From Clarkia xantiana subsp. parviflora (lineage: Eukaryota > Streptophyta > Magnoliopsida > Myrtales > Onagraceae), in the NCBI GenBank assembly GCA_036873135.1, contig JAPTYO010000007.1, positions 25,836,763 to 25,900,762 of the forward strand: DNA of 64,000 nt, read 5' to 3'. The position numbers and the translations under genes were made by a program. Within the stretch, counting starts at the first letter, position 1; each line of letters starts with the position of its first letter. Positions 44,460 to 57,745 of the stretch are shown piece after piece. The notes under the pieces are model-generated. The model was not told where the DNA came from, made no database searches, and was given only the letters and a program-made list of their open reading frames with translations.

Positions 44460-45198
44460 TGATGGGTTCCGATGTAATCGTTAGCCCCGTTAAACAGTCA
44501 ATAGACGGCGAGTAAGTCCAGTGGGCCTCGTGAAAGGCCGAGGAGGCCCAAAAGCCCAGTATGAAGGGTCCCGACCCTAGTGGTCCCGATATATGAGCTG
44601 AATGCTCCTGACAAGAAGCCTCTGAGTAGGCCCCGATATGCCTTTGTAAAGGCCCCGATAATAAAGCCCTGCGGAGGCTGGACCTCTCTCGTGAGACAAA
44701 GGGTCCTGGGTGGTGACCTAGAATGAGATAACTCTGGAGTCCCCGACAAGAGTTGGGACTTGTGATCAGAGGATAAAACCGAGAAACCCGCCTACTAGAT
44801 AGAGTAGTGGGGAAACGGTTGAGATATAGATAGCCTCCCCCGAGATACGCAGGGCGTGCCTGAGATACTCGGAGAGTGGGCGAGATACGCGGAGCGTGGG
44901 GCGAGATATATGGAATCCCGAACGAGATATGCGGAATCGTGGGTAAAACTGCCAGGCGCAGTCTCAGGTAACTGAGTAACTTCCCCTCTTATATAAAGGA
45001 GGAAGTTACCTCAGAAAACACATTCTCTAATACGAACTTAGATTACTGCTTACTACCCCATTGATCACATACTCATTTAGGCATCAGAGAGGGATTCTGG
45101 GTCACCACCCAGGTCATCCCCTTTTGCAGGATTACGCGGAGCCCAGGAGTTCAAACTTTCCGTCAAGAACGTAACGGAGCTTCGCCCGTGATCCAACA
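44460..45198 (+). repeat. 3' LTR of element 2
   Basis: The 739-bp LTR has TG..CA ends (TGATGGGTTCC..GATCCAACA). A TATA box TATATAAA at 44990-44997 marks the promoter. Upstream, the motif GAGATA with a CG-rich tail repeats every 20-21 bp at 44821, 44842, 44862, 44882, 44903 and 44923. No partner LTR was found in the window. Confidence 0.8.
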
Positions 45199-45575
45199 GT
45201 TATGATAGCCAACTTAAAAAAAGAGTTAAAATAACAATTCGTAATTGACTCAAAGTTTATGTAGCGATAGCAAACCATTTTTAAAATGTTGCAACCTCAA
45301 CACTTTTGAGATAGAGGCATGTCATCATATTTGGGGTAAATAAAATAACATGTGGGATGTCCTACTTATTGTCATGTTGGATGAAGATTATACAGGTTCA
45401 TAGTATTCTGCCTAAATTCGATTTCGAGTATCTAAGCACCAGAAATGGATTATCAAGGGTGAGTGCGTATGGTCGCTTAATTCTACTGACACTTGAATTG
45501 GTAAATCAATAAATGAATAACTTGACCGAAATCCTCCTAGTCATAATTCCACCTTTGCAGACATTAACTTATATA
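45199..45575. other. Spacer between element 2 and the Helitrons
   Basis: No gene or bounded repeat was seen. Confidence 0.45.
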
Positions 45576-46372
45576 CTAGGTGCTTACCCCGCGCATAGCG
45601 CGGGGCGACCTGTTAAAATATAAATATTAACATTATACGTAAAATATTAAAAATCTGTTTTAAGTTTCTTGATTTTGGACATAATATACAGCAAGTCTCT
45701 AATCTTCATTGTTGATACTGATCTTCTCGACTCGCATAATGAATATAATTTAGAATTGTCATAATGCATTGGTTTCAAGTTCTTCTATCATCATTCCAAT
45801 TCGTATTGACCTTGTTGTCATATTCACATTCTTAATCATCGGAAAAGGCCCAAGCATCTTCATTTTCACTTTGTAGATTAAACAATTTAATAAGAGCGTT
45901 GTCTCAACGCAACACGCAAGATGATTTGTTACAAAATTGTATAAAAATGCTTATCCCACATTACGCTATATTACATTGTTCCAAAATTATTGAATTTGTG
46001 TTAATCACATTTTTAAATGTTAGTTTAATGTTTGATAAATGTTATTTTTATTATAAATTGTTTATTAGAGTTAAGACTTAATTATTATGCGTAATTAAGT
46101 CCAATTAATAATTTGAGCCAAATGTATTCAGCTGAATACCTTAGTATGTAAATAAAATAATTCTTCCCAAGTCTAAATATTTAATTTAACATGTCGATCT
46201 CAAACTTAGAGTGCTAAAATAATTCAGCCTAAGCCCAAATATAATTTAACATGTCGATCTCAAACTTAGAGTGCTAAGTGTGTGCTAACGTGGCAGCCTC
46301 AGGATTGCCTTAATCTCTGATGTGGCAGCATTAGGATTAATTAATCTCTTTCCTATTGCTTTATTATATATA
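45576..46372 (-). mobile_element. Helitron 1, non-autonomous
   Basis: On the minus strand the 3' end is a perfect 8-bp stem CCCCGCGC/GCGCGGGG (45587-45605), then seven bases and CTAG next to T. The 5' end at 46372 reads TATATATAATAAAGCAATAGG, close to the usual TC-started plant Helitron end, with the C replaced by A. No Rep/helicase ORF is present. Confidence 0.65.
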
Positions 46373-46864
46373 CTGCGCGGGGTATCTTCGTTAATATGTA
46401 CAAATAATATACTCTTATTTAATAAAATCCCAATGATTTAATGGAATTATATAAAGAATAAGATAGCGTAGAACCAAATGAATTATAATTGCATCTGAAG
46501 AAATAAACTCTAAATAATTTATAAGAAATTTATGAGAACGTACACTTTTTAATATTTATTTGTGAAAAATATTGGTTCTTACCCTAATTGTAGTTTCTAA
46601 TTTTTATATCTTTGCTAAAATTATAATGATTAACTTGTTCTCACATATTGCTTTATCTATATATATAGATAGATATAGATAGATAGATAATTAGGGGTTG
46701 TTTGTTGATAATAAATTTTTAGGGTTAACTAATGAATTATATATATATTTAATGAGATGTGAGAAAAAAAAAAAAAGATGAGGTGGCACTCCATGGGTAA
46801 TCTAAAATGTTGATGTGGCAACTTTATACTAAAACACCCTCTCACATGTTCCCTTATATATATA
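46373..46864. other. Helitron-like remnants between Helitrons 1 and 2
   Basis: It includes GCGCGGGGTA (46375-46384), probably another Helitron 3' hairpin arm. Near 46780-46860, a stretch read on the minus strand as ATATATAAGGGAACATGTG.. with GCCACATC resembles a Helitron 5' end. A GATA microsatellite lies near 46660-46690. Confidence 0.4.
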
Positions 46865-49805
46865 CTAGATACTAACCCCGCGCACCGCGCGAGTAATAAT
46901 ATCGAACTAAAAAATTAAATTTATTGTAAAAAAAAATAGTTGAAATTTGATATGAGATATAAAAATAATTTAAATATTTTCATATATACAATACTGAAAA
47001 TTGTATTTATTTTAACCACTATTAACCTAATAAAATTAAATATATATAGATTTTATATTACATTTGATTTATGTAGCTGGTTATAGTAAAATTTTATATT
47101 TTATATATTTTATATTTATGTATATTTACATATCGTGATTATTTTTATAAATATACGGTTATAAGCAATAACATAGAAACTTTTAATGATGTATAATTTG
47201 TATTTTGCTTTTGAATAAAGAAAATCCCTGGAGTGAATATTACATTTACATTTTATCATTTATATAACATTAGACATATTAACACTACATCATTAAACAT
47301 TTTGATAATTGCTGAAAATAATCTAAATTCTGTTAAAATATTCTAGAATAATCAGTTTAAAAGCTCTTACCTTGTTAATATAGAGTAATTCTCGAGTCCA
47401 AGTTAGATAAATTTAACTAATGCCACATTTGAGGTCTCATATAAACCTGATATTTATTGTTATGTATATAAAGTTATTGTATATATTTGACTTATAATAC
47501 CTATGAATAATATAAGAAACATAAGAAGTCATAAAAAAAAACTAAATATTTACCCAAACAAAACTAAATAGATATAATTATATTGACTGATGAGTAAAAT
47601 GATTTATCGAGAATGTGATCCATCTCTTAAAGTCCGGACCATAAATGATCAGTATTGCAAATGCTATAACCATTAATTTGAATAGACGTGTAAGAAGTTT
47701 AAAAAAAAAACAATGATCTTGAATGATGATTGATATGATCAATGCAACAACAAACTTACTCTAGAAAACTATCTAAAAGATGGGACGATATACTTGTTCT
47801 CTATCCTTCTCTATCCCGATAACTCCTTGAGCTCCTCAATTAGTGGCTTCCCATGCAACAACGAATTGTTCAAATTTATCGTCCCATCTGACCTTCATAG
47901 GACAAACCAGTCATCGGACAAACCAGTCATCTTCACATGATGATTAAACATAAATGAGAATTGAGTTTATTCATTGGGAGATGATTTGACCAACAATTAA
48001 AAAGGCACATGCCAGTTATATTTTTATAAACCAAATTAACCTAAATTATGACATATATATATTGGTGTCCCGACCAAGCATTCTTGTGGGTGATCATATA
48101 TAACGTCGGATAATCCTCCCCATGACACGATTTCCTGCGGCAGCACTAACTACATGCAAATCCTAATGGAAATCATATTGAAATAAGTATGATATCAATA
48201 TCCCACAAACAATCAATAAATATATAGTTGTATCAACTGTCATGTGAATAAGTATATTATACGGATTCATATAATTAACCCTAATTTACATACTAATATA
48301 TATATATATATATATATATATTGTATATATTCTAAAACACACTGAATTAATTTTAGCAACGGTGAATTCATTTTAACACTTATCTCAGTATAATTATATA
48401 TGTAATATCTTGATTTTGTGTGTGTAAAAGAATGACTTTACCTTTGATAATCACCGTCTTTTTGCCCCACAGCCGAAGGTCTTCGTGGATCACACCCGAA
48501 ATTATCGTACGTACTCTTCACCGTTCGAACCCTTTGACTGATTTTGTGAACGAATCAATGACGAATATAGAGTTGTAGTGCAACTTCTAATTGATTAAAA
48601 TACATGGATTTGACGATGAGCAAAAGAGCAGCGATTCTGTATTTTTATACATAATTATAATGTTGCATAAATATATGGTGTTGTTAAATTGACGCGTGGT
48701 AAGTAATATCTATATTAGAATGCAATAATAGGGTACAGATTCAATTAAAAAATAATAAAAAGGGCCTTAAGATAGTAAATACATGAATCTGGCGATGAGC
48801 AATAGAGCGGCACTCCAACTCACTCCAACTCTATCCGTGGCAGATGACTTCCTCTACACAAATCCTATTTGAAAGTTGGATGTGCGCCTATATATAAATA
48901 AAGAGGTAAAGAGCTGAAAAATCCATAAACCCTAATTGGACACGAAATAACCTTAACTGGTACTTGCCGCGTAACCGTAATTTATATATGTTTTAATAAT
49001 ATATATGTATTTCCGTTATTATGCTTGATTCCATGTTTATTTTTATTTTAATATAATAAATATATTGTTTTTCCATATAATTATTTGTCCATAATTATAT
49101 AAGCAACATTTGCTTGTCCGTGTATATACCTATTTTAATCCATATATTATTTTTCCATAATGCTAATCACTTGGGTAATATTTGCTTGAACATACATAGG
49201 TAATATTTTTTTGTCCGTGTATTTACCTATTTATTATATTTATATAGGATATATGGTTTGTCAGTGTAGTTACCTATTTTAATTTATTCATATTTAATTA
49301 AAGGTTAAATACAAAGTAGTTACATATATGTATATATATTGATGGCCCACAAAACATGGTATTTAATTATATAATTAATAGTGAAATTATAAATCTATTT
49401 ATATATACACACTTACTACACAATATATAATATTATATTACTATTATTAAACAATATACACCTACGTTTATGCCCATCCGGGTAAGTTTATTATATAAGA
49501 CGTTTTATTGCATAATATTATTTATTATTATCTATATATATACTGTGCTTACGTGGCGGCCTATGGTCTTCCGGAACCAAACTGTATAGATTTACTATTT
49601 AAAAGGAAACTTTTAATTAATTTGTTTCTTTAAATTGCGTAGAGATAAAAAAAAAAGGAGATAAAAATACTTCTTAATTTTCAATCAATCAATATTATGT
49701 ATCTAAATTTAGAGAACTCCAATTAAATTAGGAAACGGTGACTGCGTGGACTGTCCACGTGTCAGTCAGATGGCTTCCAGTGCCGAATTAATATAATATA
49801 GTAGA
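46865..49805 (-). mobile_element. Helitron 2, non-autonomous, with exon-like fragments
   Basis: On the minus strand the 5' end is TCTACTATATTATATTAATTC at 49805. The 3' end is a CGCGC/GCGCG hairpin followed by GTTAGTATCTAG at 46865, next to T. The element is about 2.9 kb. The interior lacks Rep/helicase but has minus-strand exon-like pieces near 48080-48160 and 48445-48540, plus a coding-like stretch near 47820-47900. A repeated ATACATG(G/A)AT(T/C)TG(A/G)CGATGAGCAA motif lies at 48600 and 48779. TCTATATATATACTGTGC at 49530 could be the 5' end of a further, plus-strand copy. Confidence 0.6.
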
Positions 49806-50981
49806 TATAGATATTATATGAAGAGATATTATAAGTTTAAACCTTATAGAGATCTAAAAATATAAAAATAAACAGTATGTTACCATTTACAAGCCGAGTC
49901 GATGAAAGTGGTAATTAATTTAGTTATAGAATAAGTGTGCTACAAATATTGTTATGCTAATAGATACCTAGTACCACTTTTCCCAAAAAAAAAAAAAAAT
50001 CAACATATCATTTCTCTACATGACTAGTGTCCTAAGTCGGTTGTACTATGGCGTACAAGCTAGTCACCATGGACATGACCATTTATTTCTAGAGAACTAG
50101 CAAAGTATTTTGGTCACGGCCTTATCTGTGGCTAGGGTAGCGCTATAAGAGTGGATGGAATATTCCATAGAGCCGGTCCGATCATGAGATTCATGACTAT
50201 ACCATCTGCCGAACTCATCATTGCAGTGGTTTGGTTTCGTAATCTTTAGATGAGTCATATCGTTGTGACTTTATTAAAATATTAAATGAGAGGATGTTGT
50301 GTTAAGCATAAGAGGAGACAGTTTAATGAGTTGATTTCTAATTATAATAAGTTGTTGGTAGAACTACGTTGATGAAGTCAATTCATACGCTGATTGTACA
50401 CTAAGTATGGTCGGAAAAAAATTTCAAACCGTGTGACAAAAAGTTCGAATATTACGTATCTGAATGAGTCTATAACCACTACTACTTAACTATTTCTATT
50501 GATGGCAACAAAAATAATAAATCAAAATTTAACTAAATATGCCAAGTTTTAACATGAACATTCCCTCTCAGAAAAATTATGAATATAATTATGGTTGACA
50601 TAACATAACGTGCAAATTGCAAATACACTACAAACCTTACAACTAACCTTTTTTTTTCCCTTTAATTTCTTTACTTTGGGCCGGGGAGTTTCTTTTCTTC
50701 TTGGTCATCTAGGCTCTTGTTTTGCAAGCTACAAGGTCCAGGTGTGGTAGGACATGCCTTTTGGCATTAACCACAAACTCAAATAGCTAAGCAGCTTCCT
50801 CGAAGCTTCTGTGGAAAGTGATTTTTGGTAGCGTTTATTTATTGCTTCCTAATATCGCGCTGAAATTGGAAACCGACCTACAAGTTTATAATTTTTTTAC
50901 GACAATTTTATCTTTTGGCGAATGAATTTTTAGTTTTAGCGACGGAAAAATTATGTCACTAAATTTGGGATTTTCAGTAGT
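49806..50981. other. AT-rich spacer with a possible CACTA terminus
   Basis: No gene was seen. The right end at 50982, inverted, reads CACTACTGAAAATCCC with a nearby GTCGCTAAA motif, like a CACTA-type end. CACTACAAACC at 50626 might be the partner, but I found no matching 3-bp duplication. Confidence 0.35.
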
Positions 50982-52635
50982 GCAAAGTGGTGTGTTGTGT
51001 GGATGTCTGACTCCTGGGAAATTTAGGTGTTTATATTATCTTTTTTAACACCAATATTTGACGACTATGTCTAGTTTTCGCTCACCGTTATTTAGAAAGT
51101 ACTCGTTTTATCCGTTGATTCAATCAAATAATAGGTATAGTGATGTTAGATTGTTGTGTGAATGTCTTGACTCCTTCCGGGATACAATGCTTATATATAG
51201 GAGTCCATATTATCTTTTTAAGACCGGCTTTAGTTCATGATTGGTTTTTGCTCACTCTATTTGAAAAGATAACTCGATTTACTAGTTGTTCTAAAAAATG
51301 TGGGTATAATTGTTTTTAAGTATTGTGTTGGAACCACTAAAATGAAAAAATATTTATAACTAATATTTTACACATTATAAGTTGACCTGATACAAATGAT
51401 GATTAATTTAGAGAAGAAGAAAGCATAATACATATATTGCTTTTTTGATGTGACCCCTTAAGACACCACCCGAAAAATAAAAAGTGTTGTGTGGATGTAG
51501 ATTGTTATAAGTTTGGAGTTATATTACATTGTGCACGTCCATTTACGATTTTAGCTAAAACGTATATATAGTGTTAGAAAAGGTAATTAAAGTGCTCCTA
51601 ATTAGGCCCAAAAATTAGTGCTCACAATTAATTAGGCGATGAATTTACTTCTAATAGGGTCTGGATTTTGGCCCTCTAATTAACAAATATATTTATGTTT
51701 GATTAATTAAGTATAGTCACACGTGATAGAATTTACAATTTATAGGTATAAAATCAATTCTGAAGTGTTCCATCCAATATTAGCAAAAAAAAAAAATGTT
51801 GGACCTAAATTGCGTATTATTCTACATCTCCAACATGACATAGCTAACGATTATAAACTTTAAAATATTACTTGACAAAAAAGGATTAAACAAGATTATA
51901 TAATTTTTCTGTTAATAAATATATTTGTTATGTATATTTATTAAAATATTATCTAAATTTTATATTGTAATCAAATACGTGTAAATTTTTCCTAAGATTC
52001 TATAATTTACGAACATTTTTTTCCCGTAAAGTCGATTTGAATTTATTTCCAATGATATGATATCATATATTGTTATCTTACGGATAAAATTGTAAAATTA
52101 ATCGATAATTATATGCATATATTATTTTAATATATATAATTATATATATACTAATTTTGAATAAATAAATTTTCATAGCGAGTTTATAAAATTAAAACAT
52201 ATATATTTATTTATTTGAAACTTCGCACAATATCCCGATCAATATATATGGCAAAAATAATAATAATAGCATATACATATTATATAGATTTTATAATTAG
52301 TGGATTTTAAATTAGTATCTCTTACTCCAAATTCCTCCTAAAGCAAGTTCCGGTATAGCTCTCTTCTTTGTTTCTACATCGCTGTCTTCATCCCAATTCC
52401 TTGGACTCCATCATCGATTGGATGGTGTATATTTATTATTTTGTTTATATCCTCGCCTAGTCGTAGAATTTGAACTTATTGAAACTTATTTAAAGAGAGT
52501 TTACATTATTATTATAATAATTATTAATTTACACTTTGTGCGGGAAGTATTTTAAATGAATATATATATATATATATTCTTAATTAATTTATGAGCGGTG
52601 CTTAAGAGTTAAGACTGCGATATTACCGGTGATTT
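50982..52635. other. AT-rich intergenic sequence with a local duplication
   Basis: About 165 bp near 50995-51130 recurs diverged at 51155-51300. Shared pieces are GTGTG.ATGTCT(T)GACTCC, TATTATCTTTTT and TTTTCGCTCAC/TTTTTGCTCAC. No gene was seen. Confidence 0.45.
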
Positions 52636-52649
52636 TTTTTACGGGTGTT

Positions 52650-52795
52650 GCTACAACCTGTGAAATTTCTTGTGAAATTTCTATAGAAAGTGATATAATG
52701 TCCCACCAAGCACCAATACATTTGTTAATTTACATTCTCTTTCCTACTTTCTATTGAAATTTCACAAGAAATTTCACATTTTAAAGATTTACTCT
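52650..52795. repeat. Short inverted-repeat (MITE-like) element
   Basis: TGTGAAATTTCTTGTGAAATTTC at about 52656 returns inverted at about 52758-52792, with AGAAAGT/ACTTTCT continuing the arms. The loop is about 65 bp. The target duplication was not resolved. Confidence 0.55.
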
Positions 52796-53162
52796 TTTTT
52801 TACCGAAAGTGAGGTGGGCTACACAAGAAAAACGGTAAGTTCTATTTTTTGTTCAAAACAGATTTTTCCTATTTCGATGCGACTTATAATTAGTTTAGAC
52901 GTAAATTAAACATTTTATGTGTTGTCCTTTTAATGAGGCATTCTTAACAAGAACGGCACGTGGAAAAAATATTGTAAAAAAAAAAACTGTTCATTCCATT
53001 AAATCATTTCCCTAGTATAGAAAAACAAGTACTTATGCATATAATTTTTTTCTGACTAACTTGATAAAATTGAGTATATCTCATTTATTTTTATGTGACG
53101 CAATTAGTCGGTTTTAAAATAAATATGTACTATGACATTTTTTTTTAATTGTAAAAAAACAC

Positions 53163-53236
53163 GATATTTAAAATATCCGATAATAAAATTACAAACTTTG
53201 GAAGTTTATAATTTTATTATTGGATATTTTAAAATA
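53163..53236. repeat. AT-rich palindrome
   Basis: TTTAAAATATCC..ATAATAAAATTA is mirrored by TAATTTTATTATTGGATATTTTAAA around a loop of about 15 bases. The 83-codon ORF across it is a by-product. Confidence 0.6.
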
Positions 53237-56200
53237 AATATTCGTTTGGAAAAAAAAAAATTATTATTAGTGAAAAAGATAGTATTATTATTAATGAGAG
53301 GGGATTTCTTTTTAAATATTAAAAGGGAAAGAATGACTAGACCTAAGAAATCTCTAACACCTCTTATTTATAAAAGGAGGTGAGCGAAACCCTTGGTGGG
53401 TTTACTTCACTATTTCGGCCAAAATTCCTTGTCCAATTGGGCCGGCCATTTTGGCCCGCGCATGACCCATGGGAATTTCGGCCTGACCCGAAATTCCCTA
53501 TGTGACATACTCCAAATTAGACTTAGCATGTTGGGCTTATATTAATGAGCTCCTATTACGACATATTTACTCCAATGCCAACATGACTATCATTTAAATA
53601 TAAAATAGATGTGAAGACTTATCTAGTGACATATAATATAATATTATATTTCTAACTCTCACACAACGCTTTAAAAATATAATTTAATATTAATATATTA
53701 ATTAATTGAAAATATAAATTATGTTGCAACTTGAAAGCGCAATTTAGTTATATTTTAAAATATTTGTGTTAGTAAATTAATGTGCGAATTGTGGGATAAT
53801 AATAATTAATATATTCACATAGTTTACATAGTAAAGATGAAAAGTTAAATTTATATAATTAACTAAAACTGTAGTACCTCATGGAAGTAAATAAAAATTT
53901 ATACATGATAAATTTTAAAATAAAACAAACATGAAAAAAAAAATTGATTCAGAAAATCTTTGAAATCTATGTATAACTATAATAACTATAAAGCAAGGAA
54001 GATTGGACTTTATAATTACTTTTCAGAGATTATTATAAATATACAATCATTTAAATTATTTACTACAAACGAAAAATAGTTTGAGATATTCTTTTCTTGC
54101 CTCAATAAAAAAATGTCTACTTCTGTTAACTTAAGTTCTTTCATAGTTTAGTTCATTAGTTGTATTAGGTAATGAGGGTAGAATAGGAAATTAATAGATA
54201 TAAATTAAAGAAATTAAAAATGAAAAACAAATAGCATTAATTACCTTGCGGAGAATACTTTCGGTAGAACTTTCACGGTAAATTTCGTAGTTTAAATCAT
54301 TTCTCTTAATTTATATTATAGCAAGATTAGTTATAAACTATAAATATATTTTATATTATATCAATGAAAAATTTTATACATTTATTTTCCAATAAAAAAC
54401 ACTCAAATTGTGGTAAACTCTTTGATAAGTTTTTTATAGCGACACTTATTTTCTTTATTATTATAAAAAATAATATTATAATGGTAAATTAAAGTAAACA
54501 AATATATTTAAAAAAATAAAAATACATAAATATATGCATTAAATAATATATTATTATTAATTAAAAATGCAACATTTTTGGGTATGTTTTAAGATTGCTA
54601 GAATTTTCGATTATGGAGCATGATAAATTTTTGTGTATGTTTAAGATCTAGCTAAAATTTTCTGAAACTGAAGTTAGATATCGTCAGATTCTAGCAGTTG
54701 GAAACCATTTCTAACGGTTTACAGGAGTATATAACTACAAAATATTGTGATTTGACACATCATTTCACTAGGAAGCATTTCATAATCCGTAAATAGTAAA
54801 TACCCTTATTTAAACAAAAATGTAATATATATATATATATAATGAAAAAATGTAATATGATTTAACATTTAAATACGTTCATGATATTTCAAGTTTAAAA
54901 TAATCAAAATCTTAATATTAAGCATGAAAAGTATTAATAGTCAGTGTTACTATTTACGAACTGAACTCTTCATTGATTTTAACTTGACCTCTATTTATCG
55001 GGTGATAGATAATCGAAGATAAAACTTTATAATTATCCATGTTTTTCTTTCGCAGGGTGTCATAAAGAGCATCAATATCATCCACATACTTCATACCTAA
55101 AATAAAATTCATACTTATACTGGTTAGTTCGTAAATAGTAAAATATTGTTTAAATATTTTATTTTTCATTATTAGATATCATAGGGGGTTTGAATTTGAA
55201 ACATATAATTAAAGAATGAAACACTAAACTACTATACTATATTAACGTTACATATGATATCGGGTTCGGACCCTATTTGAGCATTGAGTATAGAAAAATA
55301 TTAATGACCAACAATTTATTATTTATGCACTGATTCAATGCAAATAAATACTAGAGTCTAACATTTAGGACACACCATTAGAAATACAAACAATATATTA
55401 ATATTACATGGTTAAAAAAGAAGTATACATGGTTATAATCCTCCATATGTTGCTACTGAGCTCCTTTTAATTTACCTTGGAGTTTATTTCTTAGTTATTT
55501 TGCACAGCTTCTATTTATGGTAGGAATAAAAAGTGAAAGTGATACATGAGACTTAGAAATTGGCCCAATAGAAATTTTAGGTGTCTATTGATTTCAGTTA
55601 GGTTAGTTACAAATTGGCCCATGAGACTAACGGGTGGAATGTGGTTCTTTTTTGTTAAAGTTAAGTGTCCCATTTTGTAATTGCACAAAAAACTATTGAT
55701 CATTTTTTTTTTGGCGGAGAAAAAAAAAAAAACTATTGATCATGATTTATTGTATTCCATTCCATATGGATACGTCGGTTTGGTTCGGACTTTTTTTGGA
55801 ATGAGTGAGATGGTGGTTGAGAAAGTTAACCTAAAAGGAGATGCCGGTGAACTTTGAAAGGAACGGCGGCATCGGAGTTGTGGTCGGACTGATTTTGGAA
55901 ACTTAATAGCAGGAAGAAGACACAGTCGAGGGAACTCAATGCAGCATGGCAGAGGCTAAAGCAATATTACAAGGGTTGAACTTTAGTTCAACATCAATGG
56001 AGGGTTATCGGTTTAATGCATAGTACATAATAAACCAAATTCGACATACAATGATAAAACCCTACTGAATGTTCGACAACATTATTAATTCTATTTGTTA
56101 TGTTGCAAACATGATTCAAAACGTTACTTGGAAGGTTATTTGACGATGCGTCAATTAGTGTGCAAATTGAATTGCAATCCAATCTAAACTATAGACGTGT

Positions 56201-56669
56201 CCGGTTAATTGAGTTGTAATATTCCATTATCCTGATAAAAAGACTATATTACTAGTTGAACTATATATGTTAATTTCTTATTACCCAATAAATTATCATC
56301 CATTGTAAAAACAATGGAGTAGATAATATGCCTCGTCTTACTACCCAGATCACGCCTCACCGTTATGATCTTAACATATATCTTTAAATTTAATACTTGG
56401 ATTCTAAGATTCACAAATCCCAATAGATTTATATAAAAAAATCCACAAAAATAATTACAAGGCGCGATATGGGGTATGAATAGTGAGGCATGTGATCTGA
56501 ATACGTAATAAAGTATAATGGTTGATCACTTCTTTCATTTACCATAAGTTTTGAGGTTCGAGTACTGAAAAAATTATATATTTATAACCAACACTTTATT
56601 ATTACAGAATGATTCAGTGCGTAAAGATTATTATACGTGTAAAGTAAACACATCAATATGTTTGCCGTT
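53237..56669. other. AT-rich intergenic sequence
   Basis: Around 53370-53530 a TATTTATAAAAGGAGG box followed by GC-richer sequence could be an old LTR fragment. Otherwise no gene or bounded repeat was seen. Confidence 0.4.
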
Positions 56670-57110
56670 CTGATAGTAGGGGTGAGCTCGGGCCGGGACG
56701 GGCGGGCTTTTACCTGAGCCCGAGCCCGAAATTTTCGGGACACTAATTTTTAGCCCGAGCCCGAGCCCGAAAATGAGGAAAATGGCCCGCCCGAGCCGGG
56801 ACTTCGGGACTCGGGCTCGGGCTAGCCCGAATTTTAACAAAAAAATCTGAAAAAATAAAAATAAAAATTCAAACATGGAGGAAGATGGTTAGATACTAAC
56901 TATAGTTAGTGGGGAATATATATAATTATATATATTTATATAGTATTAAAAAAAATTCGGGACGGGCTCGGGCTTTTCGGGATTTTGGCACAAAAGCCCG
57001 AGCCCGAATTGAAAATAAAAGTCCCGCCCGCTCGGGCTCGGGTCTATTCGGGACCGGCTCGGGACGGATTTTTCGGGCTTTCGGGCTTTCCTGCTCAGCC
57101 CTACTGATAG
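56670..57110. mobile_element. hAT-like MITE rich in CCCGAGCC motifs
   Basis: The element is 56677-57103 (427 bp), starting TAGGGGTGAGC and ending GCTCAGCCCTA. CTGATAG flanks both sides (56670-56676 and 57104-57110). The interior is palindromic, built of CGGGCTCGGG/CCCGAGCCCG. The TIR matches that of 28703-29264 although the interior differs. Confidence 0.8.
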
Positions 57111-57745
57111 AGCCCCCTAGGAAACCCAACGTTAGGGGTATAAACAACTTAAACTACTTATAAGCTACTTGAGACCAACTCGGTCAATACACAATTTGAG
57201 TTTAGATTTACGGCTCGAACCTGCTTGCTCACCATATCAAGTTTTTATGCATACATTAATACATGTTGAGTTTGCAAAAGTCATGTACAGCTCGACTTCA
57301 GTCAAGTAAACTTTGAGACGAGTTCGTCTATACAATTTCACTTCTAACCTTATGATTTGAGTTTAATCGAACGGAGAATGAGCTCAAGTCCGACTTACTA
57401 TTTTAGTCAAATTCGAAAATTCAAGCTCGAATTCGACTTATTTTAGCCGAGTCGAGTTAGAACAGTCTAATACTCGGCTCGATTAGTATACACGGAAAAC
57501 AAAGTTCCTTTTTAATGATATATATATATATATAATACAGGGGAAATATATTTTCTGGATAAAACACAGGGACTGATTTTGCCTTTTCTGAAAATATATA
57601 TATAAAAGAGAGGATAGAGAGAAAACAGTTCGTTCCTTCTTCAAGAAACAGAGACTTAAAAAATGGCGGAACTTTAGAAGAAACGAGGAGCTAGCAGCTA
57701 GCACTAGTGCACAGCCACCACTATCGCTCGTTACACCTTGAAACA
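57111..57745. other. Spacer and 5' flank of the TruB gene
   Basis: It contains a possible hAT-family remnant (TAGGGGTATAAACAAC near 57132; ACTCGGCTCGA near 57472). Then comes a (TA)n run near 57518-57534 and the presumed 5' UTR before the ATG at 57746. Confidence 0.4.

Larger units (their letters stand above)
41676..45198 (+). mobile_element. Element 2: 5'-truncated Gypsy/Tat-like retrotransposon
   Basis: Only the 3' part remains: an antisense gene (41676-43773, -), a 37-bp tandem array (44229-44420), a purine tract (44448-44459) and an LTR (44460-45198). The purine tract TCTTGGGGGCAAA and the LTR start TGATGG closely resemble those of element 1. No gag, pol, 5' LTR or target duplication is seen. 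The left end is abrupt at about 41676 next to short tandem repeats. Orientation is plus from the tract-LTR order. Confidence 0.75.

Noticed and set aside
50626..50982. Complete CACTA transposon
   Set aside because: Only one convincing CACTA-like end is present, and the flanking 3-bp sequences do not match.
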